Counted from the stretch's first letter, positions 1 to 12,360 are shown. The stretch is 64,000 nt of DNA from Symbiodinium microadriaticum (GCA_001939145.1 LSRX01000850.1:162421-226420), one strand, 5' to 3'. Numbers and translations are program-made. Notes: generated by a model not told the origin, from the sequence alone.

Positions 1-1017
1 GGCTTAGGGTTCGGTGGTTTTCGGGCTCGAATTTCAAAAAGCAATCCAATCCCTGGCCACTCAGTTCACTCTTGGTTTTCCTAGGGTGTTTTCAGGGTTT
101 CGGGCTTAAGGTTCGCGAACCGAAAGCAATCCAACCCCTCCCCCCCTACGGTCTGTAAAAATTTTGGCCTGGGTGTTAAAGTTGAGGGTTGACTTAAGAG
201 CTGGGGTTTGGGTTTAGGGTTTAAGACTCTAGCTATATAGCAATGTGCGCTGACCCTCATCAACAACATTCGCACCAGTCAGCAGGCCAGCCGAAGACGC
301 CTCGGCCGTTTAGTTGTTTTTCCCCCTTTACTTATATCCTTAAATTCGGCGGGTTCACTTGTCTGACTTCATGCTAGGACTGCTAGGCAAACTCCCCAGG
401 CTTATGCTTTGCACCAACCAGCGACGTGCTGAGGTCAGCGCCCGCCCCAGCGCCCGCCCAGGGATGGTCAGCTCCCGCCAAGGGATCGGGAGCCGGATGT
501 CTTGTTTGGCTGTCACTGAGCACATCAAGGTTCAGAAAGGGGTTTAAGGTTTAGCTCAATAGCCGCTTCGAGTCCATTATGCAAAACCTGGTAGCTTCTA
601 TCTTGATAGCATCATAAGCATCATACGATGAGATTCTTTATGGCATGATAAGAGCCGCATCTTGGGCATGAGAAGCACCAGCTCCTAGCATCATAAGCAT
701 CACAGTGCTAGACCCAGCAACGGCTCTACATCAGCAGGTAATGACAGTAATTATAATAAGATCAAGAAAGATAATCATAATACTAATCATAATGGCAATA
801 ATCATAACAGTACCAAAAATAATGATAACAATTTAATAGTCTTCGTAATAATCATAATAACAGTGATGAGATTCGTAGTAATAATACTAATAATAAGAAG
901 AAAGAGAACAATCGGCAACCCAAATCCGACTCATTTCCAAGGCCCCTCGCACGGCGGTCTCCGCCGCGGCAGGAAGCGCCAAGGCGGCGCTGCCTCTTTG
1001 GGGTCACTTGCACAAAA
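1..1017. other. Gene-poor region with degenerate telomere-like and AAT-rich sequence
   Basis: No reading frame here looks like a gene; the open frames are short and have no recognisable domain. The first 230 bases contain scattered, mutated TTTAGGG-type words on the plus strand. From about 736 to 905 the sequence becomes a cryptic trinucleotide tract, a wandering mix of AAT, ATA, CAT and AGT triplets without a fixed repeat unit. The same style of tract recurs at several other places in the window. Confidence 0.6.
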
Positions 1018-1105
1018 GGCTTAGGGTTTAGGGTTTAGGGTTCAGGGTTGAGGGTTCAGGGTTTAGGGTTCAGGGTTTAGGGTATGGGGTTCAGGGTTTA
1101 GGGTG
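1018..1105 (+). repeat. Interstitial telomere-like array (TTTAGGG type)
   Basis: About twelve consecutive heptamers close to TTTAGGG, many with a C replacing the second or third T (TTCAGGG). It lies well inside the window, so it is interstitial and not a chromosome end. The G-rich strand is the plus strand here. Confidence 0.85.
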
Positions 1106-3888
1106 TTAGACAAATGGCTTAAAGCTTAAATGTGGGTAAAGAAAACCCTGGTGGGCTGTGAGGCCAGTCGTCGAAAGTTGAAAGGTTTGGCGGACGCCAA
1201 GACCTAATGAAACCCTGAACTCCCACAACCCTAGACCTTCCCGCTGAGGATCTTCGCCATGAGGTCTCTAGACTTCTGAATGGTCCTCCAAGAGCCTGTC
1301 TCTGCTCAAGCCAAGGCCCTTGGGTGTCTTGAAGCCTCTTCTTTGGTTGAAGCTTTCAGGCTCTTTGTTGCGTTACATTGGCTGGGGGCCTCTTCGCGGT
1401 TGCAGCTTTGGGTGGCAAGCCGAACTCTCTACACTCCTAAATCATAAGACCGTCAAACCCTGTGAAAGGAAAGCCCCAAAAGTCCTAACCCCTGCAAACC
1501 CTACAGACCCAAAAGCCCTTGATTCTTGCCTGAGGCATTTTCCTCAGGGCAAAGGCTTTAGAGTCTATAGGCAAGGGCTTAGAGCGGTTTGAGGTGGCGT
1601 CTGCCGGTCCAAGAGAAGCTCCCGAACAGCATTACAAAGCAGCAAAAAGCTGCGGAGTGCCTTCTTTTTGGGCTAGCATGCGCTTCACTGGAGAAGAGGA
1701 CCGTTCCTTGGCACGCGCCAAACCCCGAGGCACTAGGATTGGTAGTGAAGTTGCCTCGTGGCCGCGGCCCAATTCAGGATTAAGCTGTCGGGCTTCAGAC
1801 GAGATTCTAGTATACTAGTTTCTAGTATATAGTTTAATACCGTACAGTACAGTACAGTATAGTATAGTACGCTATAGTCGAGCCGGGCCGAAATAATACT
1901 TACACTGAGCTCATGTGACATCACTATAAGAACTATACTGACTATACGCTTTCGGCTGCTCAAGCGCACGGCGAAGATGTCAAGAAGCGCTTCCGAAATG
2001 ACGGGTAGGTTTGACTGGCCTACAACTCGCTGCATGCTGTTCTTGCTGCTCCAGGATTCTACTGCGGGCACCCTTCACCTTCCCAAAGCAGGCGCCCGGC
2101 GTAGAGGTTTGGCACCGGAGTGAAGATCTCGCCTTTCTTGTCCCCGTCCTGACTGTTCCGCGAGCTTGCTACTGGGGTTCCAACAAATGGAACACGATTT
2201 TCTGCTTGCAAAAGCTGTATCTACTCCCCCAGTCCGAATGCCGGATTGCTGACTCCAACTATTAAATTGTGCAACCGGTGCAGGTAGCCATCGTCCGAAT
2301 AAAAAGAATGAGTGACCTGGTATTGATGCCCTTGATTTAGATGTCGCCTCCACGCCTGTCTTATGTGTCTACCCAATGCCGCCACGGCTACGAACAGTAC
2401 CTCGAAAGCTCCGTTTCTGTCTAGAGTAGAGTCTATAGAGAGGGAGGGTGCATGACACGGAGACATACTAGCAACTGCTGAAACCACACCAAACTTCGTT
2501 GGTGTCTGGGTGAGTTTTGCTGCTGGCCTGGATTCAACGATGTCGGCAGCGAATCCTTCACTCTGATACTGCAGCTGCTGCCTCGTTCCTGTTGGTAGAT
2601 GAATCGACTGCTGGCGATGGTTGCAGGTCCAGCGATAGTCAAGTTTGAACGCTTTTGCCATCATGGTCGAAGGCATCATCACTCCACCCTCACGAAGGGG
2701 TTTCGGTGTTCTCGGGTGCATCTCATATCAGAAGCAGGCCTGCACGTAGCCAGGCTTTCTTGGCAGGCCTGGGATGCATCCACGAGGATAATCTATTCTG
2801 AAGTGGGATGCTCCTGAGGGTCCTTCTCGCAAGGGTGCCGTACTTCATTGGGGAACAGGCAGGGATCGTAGTTTAGAGAATTACCTAGAAGAACAAAAGC
2901 AGCGGATTCCACGGTGAAGAGGCCACAGCAAGCCGTCAATTCCCAGCTCCGTGAGCTGCAAGCTTTGTTCCGGGAACCTGCTGCTTAAGTTCTGGCTCCA
3001 TTTCCAAAAGCACAACCAGGCTTCGGATAGTTTGGCCTGGGGCTTGGGATTTAGGTTTGCCCCATTTTGCAGCTTTGACACGGTTCTGGGTCCCCTGCGA
3101 CTCAAGCACTCCAAGCTCGAAGCAAAACTAACAACAAAGGCATCACGGCCCAGCACTGCGCTGGACACCACCCAGCCTCTCTAGTTGCACAGGAGCCTGT
3201 CCATCCGTCTGTCTCGCTCGCCGGCTCCAGTTCCATAGCAACCCGCCCGTATCAGACTGGCAAAATCTGAGCATCATTGGGCCTCATCGGGACTGCGAAA
3301 GGGCCACGCATCCCCGGCATCATGCGCATCATGGCCACGGCATTTCGTGGCTCTGGCATCTTCGTGCAGCCAAAACCCGCCCTTCGGGTAGGATTTAGGG
3401 TTTATGGCTTTAGGGTCAGGGTCAGCAAGCTGGCGTCCCGCACATGTCTCCAAATCCAAATCCCAAATCCCCATCCCCCCTCCCAAAACCCTAAACCCTC
3501 AGCAAAGCCCCCGAATCCCAAACACCTGCAGTGCAGCATAGGAAAACAGACATCATTAGCCGGGCCCCAAGCCAGCTCTGGGTTCCGGTGCCAAGGGTCC
3601 CGGCTGCCAAGTAACCTCACAGCTTTTGGGGGCTCTGGGTTTCGGCTTTAGGGACCCGGCCCCGAACCATTTTCTGCTGTCTACTTAAACGACCACCCCA
3701 ACCCTAACCCCCCTTAGACCCCTCCCCCCGGAGCAAAGGGCGCACGTCAGCGAGTACCGGGAGCGTGAAGCCCACGATCTGCTCAAGAGCAAGGTCCTGC
3801 GAGGCTATCGGGGTTTTGAAAATGCTTCAAGGATTTGGATACATGTCACTTTTCAGAAGATGTATAAGAAAGACAAAAATGTGTTGAT

Positions 3889-3914
3889 GCTTCCGCAAGC
3901 CTTCTTGCGGAAGC
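3889..3914. repeat. Perfect 11-bp inverted repeat with 4-base loop
   Basis: The arm GCTTCCGCAAG is followed by CCTT and then by its exact reverse complement. It lies outside any supported gene. A hairpin like this could be a transcript stem-loop or the remains of a small mobile element; no run of T follows that would suggest a terminator. Confidence 0.85.
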
Positions 3915-5155
3915 CACCGAAGTCCTACGTCCGTCCTACGTGCTGTGAGCCCTGTGCCCCAAGTCCTACACGCTCAGCGGATCCTAAAATGTCGGCCCTC
4001 TGGGTCCTCCCAGGTCGCGCCACGCTGGTTTGGTTTCCTACCTCAGCGGGGAGGGACATGTGATAGGGCTTTATTTAAGGCTTTTGGTTGCTTCGCTCTG
4101 GCCTTGAGGGTTCATTATAAGGGGTACTAGGTTTGATTACTGTTACTGCCTTACAGTCTGCGCGATCGATATCTGCCTTCTACGTTGAAGCATCTGCATC
4201 TTGGTTCTGGTCAAGTTTGGGACCCGGATCCAGCACAATCCCTCAACTTCCTCATCCCGGTAGAGTTCGGTAGAGTGACGGGCTCTCCCTGAAGCGAAAG
4301 GGGCAAGAGTGCCAGGATTCGAAAATACACCGCAACATAGACTCCGAAAGAGACGCGCCCATGACTTCGAATAGCCCGGTGAGCACCTCGCCTTTGAGAT
4401 TGCTGCGCTGCCTGCCAATGTGTCTGCAAGCTCAGCAACATGCCTAGAAGCCTGCCTGGGTTAGTGAGGGCAGATTCTGTTTAGGACATCTCTTGACGGC
4501 ACGAACCCGACAATAAACTCACTGCACGCACAATGTCGGCTCTCTACTCGACAGAAGATCAGAACCATGCTCAGAACAGCCGCTGCAGTTCAGGATTCGG
4601 CTGTAGAGCGTGAGACGAGAGGCTTGAGGGAAATGGGCTCAGAGCCCTGAAGGATCGAACCCTCAGCTCGGGATCGGTCTCACTTAACTTAAGTCGGATG
4701 AAAGAGTCGTGTAGCTGGGAAAAGGGTGATGAATCATCATGTCACAATGCAGATCAGTTTGTACTTCAGCCTCCATCAGCTGCTCTCTCCGTGCAATGTT
4801 TCGACCAGGTGAAGAGAGTCGAACGACGAGGACGAGCAGGCGAAGATGATGGTGGCGACGAGGAGGATGACGGCGATAATGACACCGGCTTTTGCTACTG
4901 TTCTATCTGCCGGTTGGTTGGCGTGGGGATGGTTCTTGCTGTTTTGGGGGTAACAGCGGCACGGCAAGTCCATGACAGTCCCAATCATTCTGTCAACCCC
5001 TTAAATCCGAGCTCCTTAAGTCCCTAAAGCCCTAAAACCCCGACCCTAGGACTCTACAACCTCGAACCTTCAACACTGTCCCAAAGCCCCAGACCCCCCA
5101 AAACCCTCACACCCCAAAACCCTCACGCGCTTGGAACCCTAAAGGCGAGGTCGAA

Positions 5156-5365
5156 AGCCTCCTCCCCCCCCCCCGCCTGCTCCTGGCCGCAAGGTCTTCC
5201 ACAGCCGGGGTGGCGCGGAAGGCACGGTCTCCTTGCGTGGCATGGGAATAGAGCAATGAACAGAGACAGATATGTAAATATGTAGCTTCATGTATGTATG
5301 CATGTTTGGATGCATGTATGTTTTTATGCAAGGTTGGATGCAAGTAGGTATGCAAGTATGTATGT
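5156..5365. repeat. Poly-C run and degenerate ATGT microsatellite
   Basis: A run of a dozen or so C residues lies near 5,162-5,176. From about 5,270 to 5,365 there is an imperfect ATGT/GTAT tetranucleotide tract broken by ATGC and GGATGC variants. No gene is supported across it. Confidence 0.7.
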
Positions 5366-7140
5366 GGAGGGTAACTTCCACACCTCGGCCTTAAAGGAAC
5401 CCACCCATGCTCTCCAGCCCGGTGGCAGCAGATTGGTGACGGCTCCAGGGATCTGCTTGGAATGAAGATGTTCTGGTCGATTTTATGAACTCAGCTCATC
5501 TACCCAGGACCCAGAATCTACCCTGCAGGAGGGAGCTCAGTGAGACATGGCAGACCCCGACAGGTAGATGCCACCGAACTCTGAAGGACATGGAAGCGGG
5601 AGTCGCGCCTGAAGATTGAAAGCGAGGGCTGCGAATGGCAACCTCCTGTAAGTCAAAAGCTTGGAGATTATTCAAGGTTTGGCACTCAGACTCCTTTGGG
5701 TTCAGGAATTTCGGGCAGAGCGGCTGAAGCATAACGGCGAGAATACGACCAGGAGCATGGTCTTCTTGGTATTCTCGGGCACCTGATCTTTCCCAAACCA
5801 GATGCAAGTCCGTCCAGACGCCTGAACCACCGAAGACTAAACCACAAAAGACCGAATTCTGCAGCTCCTGAACCCTGCACCCAAACCCTCGGCCCCAAAG
5901 CCCAATCCGAGCATTGCGACCTTGCCGGTCTCACCAGCTTCCCCTTCGTCCCAGTCTAGGGAGTAGATCGTGTTGTCCTGGCTATCAGCTAGGATTCGAG
6001 GCCTCACCTGCAACTGAGGTCTACGTCATGGTTGCAGTGAATGTGCAATGAACAGGTCTTGAACTGCATCACCGACGCGTTTTTTTTGCATTTGGTGCGC
6101 CTGTGTTGGCGGTACCAAACATGGAAGACTTCATGCTTTGAGACGATTTTTTTCCTGGCTGCTGAGGTCTCCGCGAGGTCCGGTCCAGTCCAACGTGACA
6201 CTGCCTAAACTTTACATCCAAGGAAGGCCCACAATGCCTCAACCCTTGCCCTAATGCCGAAGATCCTCAACTCCTAAACCTAAACCTTCAAGTCTCTAAC
6301 TAAGCTCAACTAAGCTCAGTTCTTCCAAAAACCTCGTCTCGCCCAACGGAGGCCTACTGTTGCAGATAAAGCCCTGTAAAGCCCTGATAGCATCTTATAA
6401 CACCCCTTTATAACATCCCCCCACCGCCTCGAGGTTGATCTCCTCGACGGCAGGTGCCTTCGTCTCAGCCTTCGCCGGACCTGTCTGCAGGAGTCACCGG
6501 GCATTGCTTCCGGGCTGCTCCTCCAAACTTCGCAACACCGGAAATTATGTGACACCGCGGCTAACCATTACAATGATAATGACAATACAGTAGAATACGC
6601 ACATGTGAAAAATACCACAGCCTTTATTAAGCCTTAGCATTGTGTGCATGTTGTGGCTCGGTAGCAGGCTTTGCATGACGGTGGGCCAGGGCTCTAGGGC
6701 TGAAGCTGTTGTGATAAGCGTGTCAGTTGCCCTAAGCATTAGTCAACAAAAGGAAGTGGTGCTTTGTTGCTGTTGCCCCCATTCTTCTGGTGTAGTGCAT
6801 CGGGCCTACTGCGGGGACTAACAGCACAAACTGGCTGGCGTACTACATCGGGTCGACAAAAGCCCGGCGGTGCAACAGAAAACGCAACAATAACACCACT
6901 TCCCAAACTCAACCGTGCCAACACCCTCCCTACAAATTCGTCCCAAAACTGTCAAGCCTAAACCCATGAGCCTTCCTCCCTCCGAAAAAGGACACAACAG
7001 TCCCCTACGCTCCTTATTGGCATCAGGAAGGGGGCGATAGGCATCTGTATGATTAGGGAACAGGGTCGACTCAAGACCCGCAGCCCCAAAGCTTCCCCAA
7101 GCCCTAAAACCCTGAACTCTGAACTCTAGACCATAAAAGA

Positions 7141-7212
7141 CCATAAACCCTATAAGCCCTATAAACCCTATAAACCCTATAAACCCTATTATTAAACCCT
7201 ATAAACCCTATC
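7141..7212 (-). repeat. Variant array of the 9-mer CCCTATAAA
   Basis: About seven near-perfect copies of CCCTATAAA stand in tandem, bordered on both sides by ordinary CCCTAAA-like and CCCTGAA-like words. The unit differs from the telomere-like heptamer by an inserted TA, so it appears to be a local expansion of a mutated telomere-type unit. Confidence 0.85.
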
Positions 7213-7984
7213 CCTAAACCCTGAACCCTGCGTCCTAAACCACTCACTCCTGGCCTTGGTCCGGCTCGGCCGACATCGGCAAGGCCTCCCCGGCCATGGG
7301 CTCCTCCTCCTCTGACCAAGTCAGGGGCTGAGGCTTGTAGGTTGAAGGTTTTGGGGAATCAGGTTATAGGGGTTAAGACTCAGATTGAAAGTTTAGGGTT
7401 AGGATTTAAGGTTTGTACAGTCGAGGGTTTGAGATTTGGGGTTTGGGGTTTGGGAGTGAAGCTTAAGCTTTGAGTTATGCCTTTTGTCAAGGTCTGGACT
7501 CTGTCTTCGGACTCTTGAGTAAATATCATTCTTACGTGTTGCCGTTGGTACCATCACTGGTCTTAATGTTATCGCAGCGAATATGCTTGCAGCTACTGTT
7601 GCTTTCTGTGTGATTAGCTACCTCTGGTCCTGAGAATGAGAGCTATGGGTTTGGAGAAGTTCCACGTAGGACCTGGTGCAGCTATTGCTGCTGGCTGCCC
7701 CTGTCTCTCACCGCTCTGCAGGACAGGTCGCAAAGATATTGAGATGAGCAGCTGAGCATGCGCACGCAAAGCCGCAAACCGAAAGATGAACAACAACGGG
7801 CGACGTACAACAGCCCTGAGACTGGAAATCCCAGAGGTCTACAACCACCAGCGACCTCCTGGGATGCCAAGCCATCGATGGCTGCTTGGACCATTGCTGC
7901 TGCCTGCACATTGGTGCTGAAGGCTTGAAGGCTTCGGGTGGAGAGGGGCTTAAGCCCTGAGGCTTATAGTGACATAGTGCGTAT

Positions 7985-8222
7985 AGGGCTATCTAACTCG
8001 CCGGGATCTCCGCCTTCGGTGCGCAGGGCCTTCTGAAATGCAGCTTTGGACTTCTCAGGATATGTTTTGAAGCGGACTTGGGCCACTAGCAGCCATGCCA
8101 TCGCTGAGCCACAGAACCAGGCTAAGCTGGTTGGAGTCACAATGGCCGAGACGGGGGCGTGCATGCATAGTGGTACCAAGCTTGAGATTCTCATGAAATC
8201 GCGAACTTCCTGAAGCATCCGC
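7985..8222 (-). CDS. Candidate internal exon, possible membrane protein
   Basis: A frame of roughly 80 codons reads smoothly on the minus strand. It starts after a possible CAG splice acceptor (the sequence GTGACCCAG lies just upstream) with a helical stretch beginning ARMLQEVRDFM. It continues through a hydrophobic run (VTPTSLAWFCGSAMAWLLVA, a possible membrane helix) into a basic segment with FKTYPEKSKAAFQKALR. The composition is more protein-like than neighbouring frames. I do not recognise the family, and the 3' boundary is not fixed: a GC donor after a QK pair is possible. It may equally be chance. Confidence 0.25.
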
Positions 8223-8229
8223 GCCTGGG

Positions 8230-9239
8230 TCACAAGCTGTCGTTCTGATGCTACGAGGAGAAGTCCACGTACCTGTATCTGACTGACGAGGCAGCTAGTC
8301 CAGCTTCAGGGTTCGGGCTTCCAGATGGCAAGCCCTGAAAGACGTACACAATTTCTGATCACCTGCTTTTTGTTTTGTAGCCTGCTTTTTGTGGAAGTCA
8401 TGGTCTTCAGTTTTGGGAGCCCGAAAATACGGCGCTAAACTGGATTCGGCGGACGCCACCTACAGGGCCAAACGCGACACCATGAGGAAGCCAGACTTCT
8501 TCGCTCCAAGCCACTCAGATGGGGGAAAGCTAAGGTGCACGAGACTGCCATTTGCGCCATCTCACACCCTTATGGCCCTTATTGGTAAAATCGGACTTCG
8601 AAGGTTTAGGGTATTTTGGCCCCTAAATCCCCCAAACCCTCACACCAAAACTCTCCAAACCGCTGAACCACAGGATCCGTCCCCCGCCCTTCAGTGGGCA
8701 CGCGCCGCGGCAGCGCACCTGCTTCTGCCTGGCCGGGCCGGGGCATTACTTGGATTTAGGGTTTAGGGTTTAGGGCTTGGGCTGAGAGCTCACGCATGCT
8801 CACATGCTGTGGGGTTTGGGCCTCTTAGGAGAGTCGTGCGAGTTTTGCCTGTGACCTGCAATTCCACAGAGAAGAACGTAGGAAGAGCACCCAGGGCTTT
8901 CTATGGAAGGGTCTCAGATCGGTATATCGAAGCCACTTGAGGCAATGATATTGTCAGTGAAGCTACACACCAAGCAGTGTAGACCCTACGGAATCAGTGG
9001 TTGTATGCTCATGGCGAAGATCGCCTATGCCAAAGATAGTTAGACCAGATGTCCTTCGAAAACTGTTCCAAACTGCTCTCTACGGCATTCAACCTGAAGC
9101 GGCTTATCAAGCCTTTCGGCGTTGGATGACTGGCCCATGCTGCTTCTCAGGAGTTGAATCCTCCAGTCGCATAGTGCTGTTGTGCCTTGTTGTGTAGCTT
9201 CGCTTCTGGTGCCATCCCTTTTATCTGTGTCCTGGGTTT
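8230..9239. other. No gene seen
   Basis: Only short overlapping frames. A small TTTAGGG-like patch lies at about 8,753-8,780 on the plus strand. Nothing else is distinctive. Confidence 0.5.
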
Positions 9240-9240
9240 C

Positions 9241-9342
9241 CATTCTCTTCACACATGCACACTCATCAATATTATCGTTCTCTTCGCCCACAAGCAGACA
9301 GAACGATACCGCGCAAGTATGTGAAGGCGTGAAGATAATGGG
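9241..9342. mobile_element. Short inverted-repeat element, copy 1 (MITE-like)
   Basis: This is one of two related units of about 100 bp. It runs from CATTCTCTTCAC to GTGAAG...ATAATGGG, so its ends are imperfect inverted repeats. Nested inside is a second inverted pair, TTATCGTTCT against AGAACGATA. It contains no gene. Its size, nested palindrome and duplication fit a non-autonomous DNA element or an introner-like element, but I see no target-site duplication that settles it. Confidence 0.6.
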
Positions 9343-9376
9343 CAACTGCCGAGCATAAAGAGGTTTTTTGCTGGCC

Positions 9377-9480
9377 CCCATTCTTTTCACGCATTCACAC
9401 TCTTCAAAATTATCGTTCTCTTCAACCACAGACAGAAAGAACGATTCCGGCAAAGTATGTGAAGAGCTTGAGAGAATGGG
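9377..9480. mobile_element. Short inverted-repeat element, copy 2 (MITE-like)
   Basis: This is the second copy of the 9,241-9,342 unit, in the same orientation and starting about 136 bases further on. Its termini CCCATTCT and AGAATGGG are perfect inverted repeats. The inner pair TTATCGTTCT / AGAACGATT is retained. The two copies differ by many substitutions, so the duplication is old. A long frame on the minus strand runs through both copies and shows the same peptide pattern twice (EENDN followed by ECxCVKRM), which is a by-product of the duplication. Confidence 0.65.
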
Positions 9481-12360
9481 AGTGTGACCGCTCGATGTTA
9501 CAGGTTTGATGCGTCGCTTCGCCTCCGTTCTGCTGAAGTCTTCACTGGCGACTTTGCTCGTTCGATTTTGACAAGCATGTCCTGAAGTCAGCACACCTCA
9601 AACTCCAAACTCTTCACCTTAAACCCTAAACCCTTCAAGCTCGAAGATGGATGCCTTCGCCGCCCGGCTCAAAGCACGAGCATCCGCTTCCGCGGCAGAG
9701 GGGTACTCCTGAAAGCCACGTGCTTCGGCACTCTGGGATTGGATGTCCAAGTTTCCGCTTCCGCCTAAATCACCTAATCGGCTGAAGGACCCGGTGGGGG
9801 TAGGCGCCGTTAGCTACTTCACAACGCGCTTGTCACCGAAGAGTTTAGGATTGAGGGGATGTTCTGCGGGGCGCCAGGAGTCTTGCACGAATGATTTCGC
9901 GTCCATTCTTGTGCTGCATGCTGAAAGGTCAAGTTGCTTTATTCAAACACATTCTCCCATGTCTTGCCGTTCAGGCAACCTCGATTGCTGACCCTCGAGC
10001 ACATAGCATGGGAGTAATGGGGACACATGCCCACACGGCAGGAGCTCTGGATAAGACGCAGCTACAGTAGCTGTCCTCGAGCGCCCACTGCAGACGCCTA
10101 CAGGCTTCGTGGCAGAACATCAGCAGCTTCGGGGTGCAGCATGCCAATGCAAGGTTAGCGTTTCTGATTCAAGGTGTTGGGTTGAGATTTAAAGTTAACA
10201 GCCAAAAGATGACGCCATGTAGGGTTTCAGGTTCCGGTACGGGGTGGTTTCGGGTTCCGGTTGTCTTGCATCTGGGTGGCTGAGCTAGAGGAATTGAACT
10301 GAACATGTCTCCTGATTTGTCGGGGCTCACCAGATACAACTTGCTGCCAGATGGGGCCAGACTTCGCATTGGAGGGAAAGTGCCGTCCGAACTTTGGAAC
10401 AAACACCGACACTAGGCGTTCCAAATTCTCAAGCTAAGCCCCAAATTGAGGATTTTACCCTCTACTTGTCGGCAGCCCACCCAAAAACACGAGCTCCGGC
10501 CTCGTAAGGTAGCTCAATGCTCGGCCTCGACAGGCCTCTCGGGAGGGGTTCGGGCTCCGCGCTCAGCTGCCTTTTGAACCCTAAGACCCGTAAGCCCGTA
10601 CGCCTCAAACCCTTTTTCCTAAACCCCAAACCCTCAAAGTCAAACCCTTAAGCCTCAAGCCCCGAAAAAGGACTAGAGCTGTTCCTGAACATGGCATTGA
10701 ACCGGAAGTCGCTCCTTGCAGCAAAACCGAAAGCCGCTAAAAATGCCAAACACCCCATATCCCAAAAATTCACTTTAGAGTTGAGGGTTTAGGGCTACAC
10801 TATCCCCTGTGAGGCCCCTTGCTGGCTGGTTTCGAGAACGTATAATCTCCAACAGCATGCCTTTCCAGCAAGCTTCGATTCAACACCCCTTAAGGAAACC
10901 AAGGACTGTTCTTGCTTATACGTAACATCTTGATCCTGGGCGCCTTCGAGCCGAGCGGATTTAAGATATCCTTCTCGACCTGCATGACTTTCTGCATCCT
11001 GTGGCAGCGTCTGAGACATGACGTGGAGCTGATTTTCCGTGTTCAGCGCTTTCTGTTCGTACCTTGTAGGCCAAATTTCGGTGCCTTGTCAGAAATTGTT
11101 GCTGATGCTCTGCTCTCAGAGAAAACGATGCGCCTCAGGCCTCGAGACCGTTGGAGATATGCAGAAATAAAGCCCGCATGCCTCTATCCGCCTATGCAAA
11201 AGCCCGAACCCTACACCGTAATTCTCAAGACCCGACCGCTTAAACCAACAAAACCGTAAATCCAAGCCCAGAACCCTCAAACCCCTAAATCCAACTCTAA
11301 ACCCCCAAACCCCTAGACCTGAACCCTGAACCCGATAAACCTCTACAATGTGATAATTAATGCCCTGAAGTCAACTGCCTGTCGGCATCCGCGCAGATGA
11401 GGAGACCAATCTGCTCCAGAGCCGTGGAGGAAGGCAGTGCATTGCCCAGAGGAAGGCACACCTGAACCTCCCGAAGAGACAAAAGTAGGCTGTATGTATT
11501 TTCGTCTTTAGGGCGCGGGTCCAGGCTGTTGGGATCGGGGGCTTCGGTTTCAGGGCTAGGGATGTACTCGCGCACCCTGCTGCTGCCAGCCCTGGAGCTC
11601 AACAGGACAAAGCACGCACCGCTACCACGAGGACGACTGCCACTACCTAGGTGTAGACATGTTCATGTGCAAGGCAAGTGCTTGCTGCCTCCAGAAGGTC
11701 CTCGCCGTCCTGCCACGGGATTGCAGGTTAAGCGCTGTGGCTCCTCCGGAACAGCTGCCTACCCAGAAAACGACCGCGATTGCAATGCCAGCCGGACCAG
11801 CTAAGGTTGATGTTGGGCTCAAGCCACCCGCTCTTCCCGCAAACGAACAGGGGATTGGCGTTGCAGGTGATCATCGATGCAGGATCGCTCGAATGCACCA
11901 ATGCACTGGCGTTGCAAGCATCCACATCATCACTTTGACGACCGTCAGCGGAGGGAGCATCCAGAGGAACGGAAAGGATGCCCAACTGCTACAAATCGCA
12001 ACAGCCCTAAATCAACCCTCAACCCAAAACAGCCCACCTCATGACTTCTAAAAGTACTAAAAGGCAGTCCTTGTCCGGATGTGTTGTTTCAGGGTCCGGC
12101 TCGATGACCTGCCAAGGGCGGTCACTGGAAGGCCCGGTGGGTTGTTGAATTCCAATATCACCATTGCTACTAAAACATTATCCGGTACCACCTACAGAGC
12201 GCTACTAAAATCAATACTTCGAGTAGCCATGACCAGAAAAGCAATCCTCTGGTTTCTGGTTCCCCTTGACGCTGCCCTGTTCTGAGCCCGTGGTTGCACA
12301 TTGTCGTTCTCTGGTTGCCCCAGCCGCGTCCTGAAACCTTCATAGTAATTAAGTCCCCTA
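9481..12360. other. Gene-poor region with C-rich telomere-like patches
   Basis: No supported gene. CCCTAAA-derived words cluster at about 9,600-9,640, 10,560-10,660 and 11,220-11,345, all C-rich on the plus strand. Frames around 11,529-12,051 overlap each other on both strands without a recognisable domain. Confidence 0.5.

Larger units (their letters stand above)
1110..7980. other. Gene-poor region, short telomere-like tracts and small hairpins
   Basis: I see no supported gene. Many short frames overlap one another on both strands and none shows a domain or a consistent codon pattern. Visible structure: short runs of the pentamer GTACA/GTATA near 1,836-1,872, a perfect 11-bp hairpin at 3,889-3,914, C-rich telomere-like sequence at about 5,010-5,150, a degenerate ATGT tract at about 5,270-5,365, and a CCCTATAAA array at 7,141-7,212 followed by G-rich telomere-like sequence at about 7,325-7,455. 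A frame at 2,221-2,721 on the minus strand is open for 166 codons but I cannot assign it. Confidence 0.5.

Noticed and set aside
1018..1105. Considered as a true chromosome end
   Set aside because: Unique sequence continues on both sides and similar arrays occur throughout the window.
2221..2721. 166-codon minus-strand frame, considered as a reverse-transcriptase fragment because of a YSDDGYL stretch
   Set aside because: No other reverse-transcriptase motif is present and the surrounding residues do not fit the fold; a single short resemblance is not enough.
4625..4660. Possible tRNA on the minus strand (GGTTCGATCCT looks like a B box)
   Set aside because: The T stem does not pair properly and there is no A box or acceptor stem at the required distance.
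9040..9594. 184-codon minus-strand frame with an internally repeated peptide
   Set aside because: The repetition is explained by the two tandem inverted-repeat DNA elements; conservation between copies does not favour codon positions.
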